From Rhodobiaceae bacterium (GTDB taxonomy: Bacteria > Pseudomonadota > Alphaproteobacteria > Parvibaculales > Parvibaculaceae), in NCBI GenBank assembly GCA_002401305.2, contig NVSO02000133.1:1-16511 (forward strand): a DNA stretch of 16,511 bases, written 5' to 3'. The position numbers were made by a program, and so were the translations under genes. Shown one piece after another: positions 1 to 6,802 of the stretch; positions within the stretch are counted from its first letter, which is position 1; every line of letters begins with the position of its first letter. The notes under the pieces were generated by a model. That model saw only the letters and a program-made list of their open reading frames with translations, was not told the origin of the DNA and did not search any database.

Positions 1-55
1 TGACAGCATCGGTATGCTGTGGGTGATTTTTTCGAGTTTTTCTTGTGGCACATAA
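1..55. other. Unassigned left edge, probably a junction or assembly artefact
   Basis: The purM reading frame that is clear from about base 62 onward meets an in-frame TAA at 53-55, and the residues encoded before that stop do not resemble PurM. On the minus strand the frame is open from an ATG at 72-70 to the window edge and reads MSDLVGYVPQEKLEKITHSI, then PMLS. I do not recognise that peptide. The simplest reading is that sequence unrelated to purM has been joined here, either as a contig-end chimera or as a real rearrangement that broke purM. Confidence 0.5.
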
Positions 56-616
56 CCCACTAAGTCAGACATTCAAGAAGGCGATGTTTTGTTGGGCTTG
101 GCCTCTAGTGGCATTCATTCCAATGGCTATTCGCTTGTACGCCGATTGGTGGACGACAATAACCTCTCCTATAGCGATGCGAGCCCTATCAATGACGGGG
201 AGACACTGGGCGAAACACTTTTGACGCCAACCCGCATCTATGTGAAATCCCTTCTCAAAGCCATTCGCGGCAGCGGTGCTGTGAAAGCCATGGCGCATAT
301 TACGGGTGGCGGCTTTGACGAGAACATTCCGCGTGTCTTACCCGACACGCTTGCAGCCCATATTGACGGCAACTCCTGGGCCCTTCCAGCCGTTTTCCAA
401 TGGTTGCGGAAACTGGGCGGCATTGAGCTTTCAGAAATGAGCCGGACCTTCAACTGCGGCGTCGGCATGGTTGTTGTGGTTGAGGCGGGCAAAGCCGCAC
501 AGGTTACCGAAATTCTGCAAAGCGAAGGCGAGACTGTTTATCAGTTGGGAACGCTTAAAGCCCGCGGTGAAGGACCTGCTGTTTGTATGCTCGGTGAGCT
601 GGGATCAGGCGCATGA
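56..616 (+). CDS. purM: Phosphoribosylformylglycinamidine cyclo-ligase (AIR synthetase), C-terminal part only
   Basis: PurM closes the imidazole ring of formylglycinamidine ribonucleotide using ATP, giving AIR, the fifth step of cytoplasmic de novo purine synthesis. About 186 codons are present, roughly the C-terminal half of a normal protein of about 345 residues. Recognisable family segments are GDVLLGLASSGIHSNGYSLV (codons at 80-139), the LLTPTRIYVKSLL stretch, the glycine-rich AHITGGGFDENIPRVLP segment (about 292-342) and FNCGVGMVVVVE near the C terminus. There is no native start: the frame is interrupted by TAA at 53-55, so the N-terminal half is missing in this window. The TTG at 89 lies inside the conserved core and is not a real start. 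The stop codon overlaps the purN start as ATGA (613-616), implying translational coupling. Identity is very secure; what lies upstream is not known. Confidence 0.93.
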   Translation, partial: PTKSDIQEGDVLLGLASSGIHSNGYSLVRRLVDDNNLSYSDASPINDGETLGETLLTPTRIYVKSLLKAIRGSGAVKAMAHITGGGFDENIPRVLPDTLAAHIDGNSWALPAVFQWLRKLGGIELSEMSRTFNCGVGMVVVVEAGKAAQVTEILQSEGETVYQLGTLKARGEGPAVCMLGELGSGA

Positions 617-1257
617 AGGTTGGTGTCCTCATTTCCGGGCGCGGCAGTAATCTGCAAGCCCTCATAGATGCTTGCGCGGATGCTGACTTCCCTGCTGAGA
701 TTGTGACTGTGATTTCAAACAAGCCGGGTGCTGGCGGTTTGGAGTTGGCCGAAGCTGCGGGCATTCCCCATCAGGTCATCAATCACAAAAAGTTTGAAGA
801 CCGCGAGAGCTTTGACGGGGCCTTGGATGAGGCTTTGCGTGGCGCCGGGGTGGAGCTTATTTGCTCTGCAGGCTTTATGCGTATTCTGACAGACGGGTTT
901 GTGGAGAAATGGCGCAATAAGCAGCTCAACATCCACCCTTCTCTCCTGCCTTCCTTTAAGGGGCTGCATGTACACGAGCGCTCTATTGAAGCTGGTGTGC
1001 GTATCAGCGGCTGTACGGTGCATTTTGTACGTGCTGAGATGGATGACGGGCCTATCGTTGCCCAAGCCGCTGTACCTGTGCACGGCGATGATACGGCGAG
1101 TACACTCGCGGCCCGCATTCTGGTGGCAGAACACAAAATCTATCCACTGGCTTTGAAACTTGTGGCAGAAGGCAAAGCGCGCGTTGTCGGCGAGAAAGTC
1201 ATTTTCTCCGGACTAGACGAAGGTGATGATGTGCCTATCTTGAGCCACCCTCGGTGA
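613..1257 (+). CDS. purN: Phosphoribosylglycinamide formyltransferase (GAR transformylase)
   Basis: PurN transfers a formyl group from 10-formyltetrahydrofolate to glycinamide ribonucleotide, the third step of purine synthesis in the cytoplasm. The 214-residue product matches the usual length for the family. The N terminus carries the phosphate-binding loop SGRGSNLQAL (residues 8-17). The catalytic residues fall at the same numbers as in E. coli PurN: N106 and H108 in NIHPSLLPSFKG, and D144 in EMDDGPIVAQ. The ATG at 613 overlaps the purM stop (ATGA), so the two genes are read from one message and ribosomes probably re-initiate. The gene ends 22 bp before a strong hairpin terminator. The last 15 residues or so extend a little beyond the conserved core, which is normal for alphaproteobacterial members. 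Confidence 0.96.
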   Translation: MKVGVLISGRGSNLQALIDACADADFPAEIVTVISNKPGAGGLELAEAAGIPHQVINHKKFEDRESFDGALDEALRGAGVELICSAGFMRILTDGFVEKWRNKQLNIHPSLLPSFKGLHVHERSIEAGVRISGCTVHFVRAEMDDGPIVAQAAVPVHGDDTASTLAARILVAEHKIYPLALKLVAEGKARVVGEKVIFSGLDEGDDVPILSHPR

Positions 1258-1278
1258 TAGTTACCCCTTTAGGGATGC

Positions 1279-1327
1279 TAAAAGAAAAGCCCCCCGGCGC
1301 ATGACGCACCGGAGGGCTTTTCTTTTA
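1279..1327. terminator. Bidirectional intrinsic terminator between purN and ndk
   Basis: An 18- to 19-bp stem with one C/A mismatch pairs 1279-1297 with 1309-1327 around an 11-nt loop. The core is GC-rich (GCCCCCCGG against CCGGAGGGC). The left arm begins AAAAGAAAA and the right arm ends TTTTCTTTT, so each strand presents a U-rich tail after the GC stem. It sits 22 bp after the purN stop and 14 bp after the ndk stop, the right place to end both converging transcripts. Confidence 0.93.
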
Positions 1328-1341
1328 CAAGGTCGGTAGGC

Positions 1342-1764
1342 TTAGCCTACGAGCTCTGCATCAGAGAAGAAGAATTTGATTTCTTCTGCAGCTGTTTCAG
1401 GCGCGTCTGAACCGTGCACTGAGTTTGCTTCGATGCTTTCAGCGAAATCTTTACGGATTGTGCCGGCATCAGCGTCTTTAGGGTTTGTAGCGCCCATGAT
1501 TTCGCGGTTTTTCAATACAGCGCCTTCGCCTTCAAGAACTTGAACCACAACTGGGCCAGAAATCATGAAGTCGACCAATTCACCAAAGAATGGACGCTCT
1601 TTATGTACTGAGTAGAAGCCTTCAGCTTGCTCGCGAGACATTTGGATGCGCTTGGAAGCCACAATCCGCAGGCCGTTAGATTCGAAACGATCAACGATTT
1701 TGCCGGTCAAGTTGCGGCGTGTTGCGTCGGGTTTAATGATAGAAAAGGTGCGTTCGAGAGCCAT
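1342..1764 (-). CDS. ndk: Nucleoside diphosphate kinase
   Basis: Ndk moves the gamma phosphate of ATP onto nucleoside diphosphates through a phosphohistidine and balances (d)NTP pools. The product is 140 residues, the normal family length. It starts [18 protein letters not shown], with the nucleotide-binding K11, and contains the active-site signature NSVHGSD with the phosphoacceptor at H117. The ATNP segment (92-95) is also standard. An upstream in-frame ATG at 1884 would add 40 residues not found in the family, so the start at 1764 was chosen; a modest GGA-type ribosome site precedes it. The gene converges on purN and shares its terminator. A candidate promoter lies about 65 bp upstream. 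It is functionally related to purM/purN and gmk in this window. Confidence 0.96.
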   Translation of the reverse strand: MALERTFSIIKPDATRRNLTGKIVDRFESNGLRIVASKRIQMSREQAEGFYSVHKERPFFGELVDFMISGPVVVQVLEGEGAVLKNREIMGATNPKDADAGTIRKDFAESIEANSVHGSDAPETAAEEIKFFFSDAELVG

Positions 1765-1828
1765 TTGGTCTGTTTCCATTCGGTTGCACATCAAAGAAAA
1801 GCGAGCACCGCCCGCCACAATTGCGCGG

Positions 1829-1857
1829 GTTATAGCCGGAGAGGCTGGCCGGAGCAA
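1829..1857 (-). promoter_or_regulatory. Candidate sigma-70 promoter of ndk
   Basis: On the minus strand TTGCTC (1857-1852) and TATAAC (1834-1829) are separated by exactly 17 bp. Transcription would begin near 1821 and leave an ndk leader of roughly 55 nt. The hexamers match the consensus in four and five of six positions. The call is motif-based only. Confidence 0.5.
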
Positions 1858-1896
1858 CCATTCGTGTGCTAGAGAGCGGCTCAAGAAGGAAATCTC

Positions 1897-3798
1897 ATGT
1901 TACATATTAATGATCTCACCTACCGAATTGATGGCCGGGCGCTGTTCGACAAAGCGACCGCCGCTATCCCAAAGGGCCACAAAGTGGGGCTTATTGGGCG
2001 TAATGGGGCTGGCAAGTCCACCCTTTTACGGCTGATCTCTGGGGATATCTCCCCAGAATCAGGCTCTGTCACGCTGCCGAAAAAAGCCACGATGGGCCAA
2101 GTTGCCCAAGAAGCGCCCGGCACTCAGACCAGCCTAATCGACTTCGTGCTCGAAGCGCATGAAGAGCGTCACGCGTTAACGATGGAAGCCGAGACTGCGA
2201 CCGATCCGCACAGGATCGCCGAAATTCAAACCCGCTTGGCAGACATGGGCGCGCACAGCATGCCCGCGAAAGCGGCGGCCATTTTGGCTGGCCTTGGTTT
2301 TCCCGAAGAAAACCAAGCGCGGCCCTGCTCCGACTATTCTGGTGGGTGGCGTATGCGGGTTGCGCTTGCAGCCATGCTGTTTTCCGAGCCGGACATTTTG
2401 CTCCTCGATGAGCCGACCAACTATCTTGACCTCGAAGGTGCCATTTGGCTGGAGAGCTTTTTACGCTCCTACCCCTACACAGTCATCATTGTAAGCCACG
2501 ACAGGGACCTGCTGAACCGCTCGGTAACGGGCATCCTTCACTTGGACCAATTGAAACTGACTTACTACTCAGGCGGCTTTGAACGATTTGAGCGCCAACG
2601 GCGTGAAAACCTGATGCAGCAAATGTCTCAGCGCAAAAAACAAGAAGACGCACGCCGCCACATGGAAGCCTTTGTGGAACGCTTTAAGGCCAAAGCGAGT
2701 AAAGCCAAGCAAGCCCAATCGCGCGTGAAGGCTTTGGAGAAAATGGCACCGCCTATATCTATTGTGGAAGAACGCATTGCACCGTTCCATTTCCCCTTTG
2801 CCGAACGTGCCCTTGCCTCTCCGATCATTCGCATGGAGAAGGCCAGCGTCTCCTATGAAGAGGGCAAACCGATCTTGCGTAACCTGGACCTCCGGATTGA
2901 CCAAGATGACCGGATTGCACTTTTGGGAGCGAACGGGAACGGTAAGTCGACCTTTGCCAAATTGATCGCGGATCGACTGCAAACATCTGATGGGAATCTC
3001 TTCAAACATAAGAAGCTCAATGTTGCTTATATTGCGCAGCATAACTTGGATGAGTTGAACGCAGACCACACGCCTTATGAAGCCTTCCGTGAACTCATGC
3101 CCGATGCAACCATTGCCCAAGTGCGCGCCAAGGCGGGCTTCTATGGGTTTGGGGCAGACAAAGCTGATACGAAAATTCTAAAGCTCTCGGGTGGGGAAAA
3201 AGCCCGCCTGCTCTTTGCAATTGCGACCTATACCAAGCCTCACGTCCTTATCCTCGATGAGCCGACCAACCATTTGGACATGGAAGCTCGGGACGCTTTG
3301 ATGCTTGCCGTCAATGACTTTGAAGGCGCTGTTATTCTCATCAGCCACGACCGGCATTTGATCGAAGCTTGCGCAGAACGCCTTTGGCTTGTGGCTGATG
3401 GATCAGTTACCCCGTGGGAAGATGATCTGGATGCCTATACTAGGTGGCTGCTTGATCCAGCCCGCAAACGCGGACCGATGAGCGAGAGCAAAAAAGCAAA
3501 AGCTGAGGGCGGTGACAGCGACAAGAAGGTTGCCCGACAAGCCGCTGCTGACCGTCGTAAGGCCCGTGCACCGCTGAAGAAAAAAGCTGATGAAGCAGGC
3601 CTTGAGGTCGATCGCATCGCGATTGAGGTCGCTAAGTTTGATCGCCGCCTAGCTAATCCCAAACTGTTTCAACAAGAACCAGAGAAAGCCAAGCGCTTCG
3701 CTCGGGGTCGTGCCAATGCTCAAAAAGCTTTGGATAAAGCCGAAGAAAAATGGATGCAGCTCTTGGAAGCCTTCGAAGACAGCAAAAAAACACTGTAA
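1897..3798 (+). CDS. ABC-F family ATPase, YheS-like (ribosome-associated, not a transporter)
   Basis: The 633-residue protein has two ATP-binding cassettes and no membrane segment, which defines the ABC-F class of ribosome-associated translation factors. Cassette 1 has Walker A at 34-42 (GRNGAGKST), signature SGGWRM at 148-153 and Walker B ending in D171-E172. Cassette 2 has Walker A at 344-352 (GANGNGKST), signature SGGEKA at 431-436 and D454-E455. Both catalytic glutamates are intact. Between them the linker carries [20 protein letters not shown], which closely resembles the linker of E. coli YheS (about 637 residues), and a lysine-rich coiled coil occupies about 530-633. I infer a YheS-type role at stalled or difficult translation events; the exact task of YheS is not well known. 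An AAGGA ribosome site lies 6 bp before the ATG. Databases often mislabel such genes as ABC transporters. Confidence 0.93.
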   Translation: MLHINDLTYRIDGRALFDKATAAIPKGHKVGLIGRNGAGKSTLLRLISGDISPESGSVTLPKKATMGQVAQEAPGTQTSLIDFVLEAHEERHALTMEAETATDPHRIAEIQTRLADMGAHSMPAKAAAILAGLGFPEENQARPCSDYSGGWRMRVALAAMLFSEPDILLLDEPTNYLDLEGAIWLESFLRSYPYTVIIVSHDRDLLNRSVTGILHLDQLKLTYYSGGFERFERQRRENLMQQMSQRKKQEDARRHMEAFVERFKAKASKAKQAQSRVKALEKMAPPISIVEERIAPFHFPFAERALASPIIRMEKASVSYEEGKPILRNLDLRIDQDDRIALLGANGNGKSTFAKLIADRLQTSDGNLFKHKKLNVAYIAQHNLDELNADHTPYEAFRELMPDATIAQVRAKAGFYGFGADKADTKILKLSGGEKARLLFAIATYTKPHVLILDEPTNHLDMEARDALMLAVNDFEGAVILISHDRHLIEACAERLWLVADGSVTPWEDDLDAYTRWLLDPARKRGPMSESKKAKAEGGDSDKKVARQAAADRRKARAPLKKKADEAGLEVDRIAIEVAKFDRRLANPKLFQQEPEKAKRFARGRANAQKALDKAEEKWMQLLEAFEDSKKTL

Positions 3799-3803
3799 CA
3801 GAA

Positions 3804-3834
3804 TTGACAAAACTCATATTTCACCAATTATGTT
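3804..3834 (+). promoter_or_regulatory. Candidate promoter of the Sel1-repeat gene
   Basis: A perfect -35 hexamer TTGACA at 3804-3809 is followed by TATGTT at 3829-3834 with 19 bp spacing, or ATTATG at 3827-3832 with 17 bp. Initiation near 3841 would put the GTG at 3835 upstream of the message and favours the ATG at 3871 as the true start. The -10 element is weak and overlaps the left arm of an inverted repeat. Confidence 0.45.
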
Positions 3835-3867
3835 GTGATCAGATTTGGTCCACAGCTAATTGGTGAA
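3820..3867. repeat. Perfect 11-bp inverted repeat spanning the promoter and ribosome site of the Sel1 gene
   Basis: TTCACCAATTA at 3820-3830 is the exact reverse complement of TAATTGGTGAA at 3857-3867, with a 26-nt spacer. The right arm contains GGTGA (3862-3866), the only plausible Shine-Dalgarno before the ATG at 3871, and the left arm abuts the candidate -10. In a read-through RNA from the ABC-F gene the arms would pair and hide the ribosome site. In DNA the two arms could be half-sites for a dimeric repressor. The repeat is seen directly; both functions are inferred. Confidence 0.6.
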
Positions 3868-3870
3868 TTT

Positions 3871-4431
3871 ATGCGATATATTCGACGTGGTAATGTTGCT
3901 CCAGTCCTCGCAGCCCTCCTTATACTCTTCACCCTGTCCCATCCACGCGATGCGCATGCAGCCATTGACCGGGATCCCTACGGGTTGGAGAAAGCTGACA
4001 AAATAGCACCTGGCTGGATGGAAGCCAGAATGAAGACCTATTTGGCAGACCTCTGGTTCGAACGGGGGGAGCAGTATTCCAACGGGACAATCGTCAAACA
4101 AAACCATGAGGCGGCCTTCAAATGGTATGAAAAGGCGGCCCACTTGGATCATCCTGAAGCTCTGTTTGATTTGGGAATTGCCTATCACTGTGGGCAAGGT
4201 GTTGAAGCAAACATCCATTTAGCTGCCACGTGGTTCCAAAGCGCGGCCGACTTAGGTCATGTCAGAGCTCACCATTCATTGGGACACCTATACAGCGATA
4301 CAAATGATGATGGGCTTGCTCAAGATGTCGACAAAGCGCATGAGCTATGGCGCAGAGCTGGAGAGATTGGTCGCCCATCCCTTGGCTTGGAAAACCATTT
4401 AGAAAACCCTCACAACGTTCAATGCGAATAG
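3871..4431 (+). CDS. Exported Sel1-repeat (TPR-like) protein of unknown function
   Basis: The 186-residue product starts with a textbook signal peptide: MRYIRR, a hydrophobic core APVLAALLILFTL, and an AHA/A cleavage site after residue 30. The mature part of about 156 residues holds two clear Sel1-like repeats, around EAAFKWYEKAAHLDHPEALF and the following LAATWFQSAADLGHVRAHHS, and a weaker third ending HELWRRAGEIG. Sel1 repeats are alpha-helical pairs used for protein binding, so a periplasmic scaffold or adaptor role is likely, but no partner can be named. A GTG at 3835 would add 12 residues ahead of the signal peptide; the ATG at 3871 is preferred because it has GGTGA upstream and follows the predicted transcription start. 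The C terminus has one cysteine just before the end (QCE). It is an isolated gene facing holC, with no clear terminator between them. Confidence 0.8.
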   Translation: MRYIRRGNVAPVLAALLILFTLSHPRDAHAAIDRDPYGLEKADKIAPGWMEARMKTYLADLWFERGEQYSNGTIVKQNHEAAFKWYEKAAHLDHPEALFDLGIAYHCGQGVEANIHLAATWFQSAADLGHVRAHHSLGHLYSDTNDDGLAQDVDKAHELWRRAGEIGRPSLGLENHLENPHNVQCE

Positions 4432-4450
4432 CTCCCTTACTAACAAACTG

Positions 4451-4900
4451 TTAGCCTGCTTTTTCCCAACGCCCCGTCTCAGCTTGTTTCCAATAGGTGA
4501 CGGCATGACCCGCCCCTTGTAGGGTCTTCCAGTGCCCACGTGCGGCGGCAACGGCGGCGTCGTCCAAACCGTCAAACATAAGCACACACCGTTCGTAAGC
4601 GGAAATATCTCCGGGAACGCTTCCGTCGACTAAGAAGATGACTTGAGCACCGTTTGGGTTCTCTTCTTTATCCGTCAAATAGATAGGTTGCTTAGCGGGA
4701 TCGCCATCTGCGCTGGTTCCGTGGGGGAGAAAACTTCCGTCTTTATAAGTCCACAACTCATCAGTCAGCGCTTCACAGCGCTCTTTTGTGCTGGTTTGGA
4801 CCACAGCCTTCCAGCCACGCTCAAGCGAGCGCTCGAGAAGACCCGGCAAGGTCCCCTCGAGTGTTGCGCGTGTTAGGTGATAGAATAGCACCTCAGCCAT
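4451..4900 (-). CDS. holC: DNA polymerase III, chi subunit
   Basis: HolC is the clamp-loader accessory subunit that links DNA polymerase III to single-strand DNA binding protein. The 149-residue product has the family pattern from end to end: FYHLTR at residues 6-11, LPGLLERSLERGWKAVV, LWTYKDGSFLPHG, PIYLTD, NPNGAQVIFLVDG, then YERCVLMFDG and a C-terminal VTYWKQAETGRWEKA. Its ATG lies 6 nt after the pepA stop, and its probable ribosome site (GAGGG) sits inside the last pepA codons, so the pair is one operon with likely coupled translation. The pepA-holC arrangement is widespread in proteobacteria. Confidence 0.93.
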   Translation of the reverse strand: MAEVLFYHLTRATLEGTLPGLLERSLERGWKAVVQTSTKERCEALTDELWTYKDGSFLPHGTSADGDPAKQPIYLTDKEENPNGAQVIFLVDGSVPGDISAYERCVLMFDGLDDAAVAAARGHWKTLQGAGHAVTYWKQAETGRWEKAG

Positions 4901-4906
4901 AGTGGC

Positions 4907-6394
4907 TTAACCCTCGTAGTGTGCTTCAACCAAGCGGTTGAGAAGACGGACGCCGTAACCCGAGCCCCAGCTCACGTTGATGTCAGATTTAGGGGAGTTC
5001 ATTGCTGTACCGGCAATGTCCAAGTGCGCCCATGGGGTGTCGTTGACATAGCGCTGCAAAAATTGCGCTGCGGTGATGGAGCCGCCATAGCGGGAGCCCA
5101 CATTTTTCATATCAGCAAACCGGCTGTCGACCATTTTGTCGAATTTGTCGGTCATTGGCATGCGCCACACTTTTTCATCTGTTTCCAAGCCGGCTTCCGT
5201 TAAGCGCTCGCTCAACTTGTCGTCATTGGAAAAGAGGCCTGCATATTCTTGGCCCAAAGCAACCATGATGGCACCGGTCAAGGTGGCCAGATCAATCATG
5301 AACTTTGGCTTGAAGCGGTCTTGTGTATACCAAAGCGCATCTGCCAAAACCAAACGGCCTTCAGCATCTGTGTTGATTACTTCAATGGTTTGGCCCGACA
5401 TAGACGTCACAATGTCACCGGGACGTTGGGCATTTGCATCCGGCATGTTTTCAACCAAACCGACAACGCCGACCACATTGGCTTTTGCTTTCCGTGCCGC
5501 AAGCGCATGCATGAGGCCGGACACACAAGCTGCGCCGCCCATGTCGCCTTTCATATCTTCCATGCCGCCACCCGGCTTCAAGGAAATGCCGCCTGTGTCG
5601 AAGCACACGCCTTTGCCGACGAAGGCGATAGGTTGATCGGCTTTCTTACCGCCGTTCCAATGCATCACCACCATCAAGCTATCGCGGACCGACCCTTGGC
5701 CGACGCCGAGCAACGCGCCCATACCAAGGCGCGCCATTTGCTTTTCTGTCAGCACTTCAACTTTGACGCCGAGGTCTGTGAGTTTTTTCAACCGATCTGC
5801 AAATTCAGCCGGGAACAAAATGTTGGCCGGTTCGTTGACCAGCTCACGGGCAAACAAAACACCATCACCCACTTTACCCAAGGGGCCGAAGAGGCGACGT
5901 GCTTTTGTCGTGACTGATGAGCGGACAACGAGACTTGTGAGTTCTTTTTCGTCTGGCTTTGTTTTGGTTTTGTATTTGGTGAAGGAGTAGCCGCGCAATT
6001 TTGCGCCCAACCCAATGTGAGCGGCCGCTTCTTCGACGCTTACGCTCAGGCCTTTAATGTCACCGACCACAACGGACGCTTTGGGGCCATTTTTCGCCAA
6101 ACGTGCTGCAACCTTGCCGCCCAGTTTTTCCAATTTATCCGTATCAAGGTTTGCGCCTTTGCCCGCACCCATCAAAATAATACGAGTGAGCGTTGTGCCC
6201 TTTGGTGCCAACACATCGACCGTGGTGCCAAGCTTGCCACTGAAACCCACTGCCTTGGCAGCGCGTTTCAGCGCGCCTTCTGTTTTGGCATCCAAGTCAG
6301 CTGCAACGCCGGACAGTGTTTTGCCTTCACCTGTGAGGACAAGTAGTGCCTCGCCTTTTGGTGTGGCCATGTCTGCAAAGGAAATTTTTATCAT
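4907..6394 (-). CDS. pepA: Leucyl aminopeptidase, M17 family
   Basis: PepA is a cytosolic hexameric two-metal aminopeptidase that removes N-terminal residues from peptides; in E. coli it also binds DNA as a regulator and Xer accessory factor. The product has 495 residues (E. coli 503), with an N-terminal macro-like domain of about 160 residues and a C-terminal catalytic domain. All metal ligands and catalytic residues align: K261 and D266 in [11 protein letters not shown]273, D284 in MKGDMGG, then D343, E345 and R347 in the signature [19 protein letters not shown] ribosome site (6403-6406) lies 8 nt before the ATG. It is the first gene of pepA-holC and diverges from lptF across a long spacer. 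Whether this protein also binds DNA cannot be told from sequence. Confidence 0.96.
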   Translation of the reverse strand: MIKISFADMATPKGEALLVLTGEGKTLSGVAADLDAKTEGALKRAAKAVGFSGKLGTTVDVLAPKGTTLTRIILMGAGKGANLDTDKLEKLGGKVAARLAKNGPKASVVVGDIKGLSVSVEEAAAHIGLGAKLRGYSFTKYKTKTKPDEKELTSLVVRSSVTTKARRLFGPLGKVGDGVLFARELVNEPANILFPAEFADRLKKLTDLGVKVEVLTEKQMARLGMGALLGVGQGSVRDSLMVVMHWNGGKKADQPIAFVGKGVCFDTGGISLKPGGGMEDMKGDMGGAACVSGLMHALAARKAKANVVGVVGLVENMPDANAQRPGDIVTSMSGQTIEVINTDAEGRLVLADALWYTQDRFKPKFMIDLATLTGAIMVALGQEYAGLFSNDDKLSERLTEAGLETDEKVWRMPMTDKFDKMVDSRFADMKNVGSRYGGSITAAQFLQRYVNDTPWAHLDIAGTAMNSPKSDINVSWGSGYGVRLLNRLVEAHYEG

Positions 6395-6442
6395 TTGTAT
6401 TGCCTCATCGTGGCCCTGTTGGCCTGTTGCTTTTCATTGGGT

Positions 6443-6512
6443 GCCACATTGGGATGTGGCGACTTATGGATAGGGCTGCACGCGTGCTGGGTGGCTTTTG
6501 GTTTTCCCACCC
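6443..6512. repeat. Two perfect small hairpins on the pepA side of the spacer
   Basis: GCCACAT (6443-6449) pairs perfectly with ATGTGGC (6454-6460) across a TGGG loop. GGGTGG (6489-6494) pairs with CCACCC (6507-6512) across 12 nt. If pepA is transcribed from upstream of 6512, both would form in its leader RNA. Neither is followed by a U-run on the minus strand, so they are not ordinary terminators. Confidence 0.5.
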
Positions 6513-6673
6513 GACAGTTTGCGTTCAGATACCATTTTGAATTTGCAAGACACCGCCGCGGGCCTGCCATCAAAATGGTTCAACAATTGATTCGTGCGTT
6601 CGTACTTTATCTTTCTACGCTAAATTGTTTTATCCATTCGTTTTCTTGGTAAAAATATCCTATCTTAAATGGG

Positions 6674-6757
6674 GGCTTGGGGAAGCCTTTTGGACACTTA
6701 TGTCCTCGTTTTAATTCAATACCTCCTGTGCGCCGTTTCAAAATCGCGCAGAGGGTC
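6674..6757 (+). repeat. Three hairpins in the lptF upstream region
   Basis: GGCTT (6674-6678) pairs with AAGCC (6683-6687) around GGGG and is followed by TTTT. GGACA (6692-6696) pairs with TGTCC (6701-6705) around CTTA and is followed by TCGTTTTAATT. Further down, a longer imperfect stem pairs CCTGTGCGC with GCGCAGAGG (about 6725-6757) with one mismatch. The first two resemble weak intrinsic terminators or attenuators, but the stems are only 5 bp. Confidence 0.4.
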
Positions 6758-6802
6758 CTGTCCGATGATCGCTTAGCAGCGACGACCTTGGTGCATTGAT
6801 CG

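Larger units (their letters stand above)
6395..6802. other. Divergent intergenic region between pepA and lptF, 408 bp, non-coding
   Basis: No credible gene is seen on either strand; the short open frames here lack ribosome sites and recognisable content. The right half (about 6600-6720) is AT-rich and probably holds the lptF promoter, but no -35/-10 pair with good hexamers and normal spacing stands out. The region carries several short inverted repeats, listed separately. It must contain promoters for both pepA-holC and the lptFGD genes. Confidence 0.7.

Noticed and set aside
1765..1884. Forty-residue N-terminal extension of ndk
   Set aside because: The family starts at the MALERTF position; the extension would cover the candidate promoter and lacks a ribosome site.
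4440..4454. Hairpin CTAACA-AAC-TGTTAG between the Sel1 gene and holC as a terminator
   Set aside because: The 6-bp stem is AT-rich, overlaps the holC stop codon, and has no proper U-run on either strand directly after it.
5249..5917. 222-codon open frame on the plus strand
   Set aside because: It is antisense to the catalytic domain of pepA, where all metal ligands are intact on the other strand; the peptide is low in family-like features.
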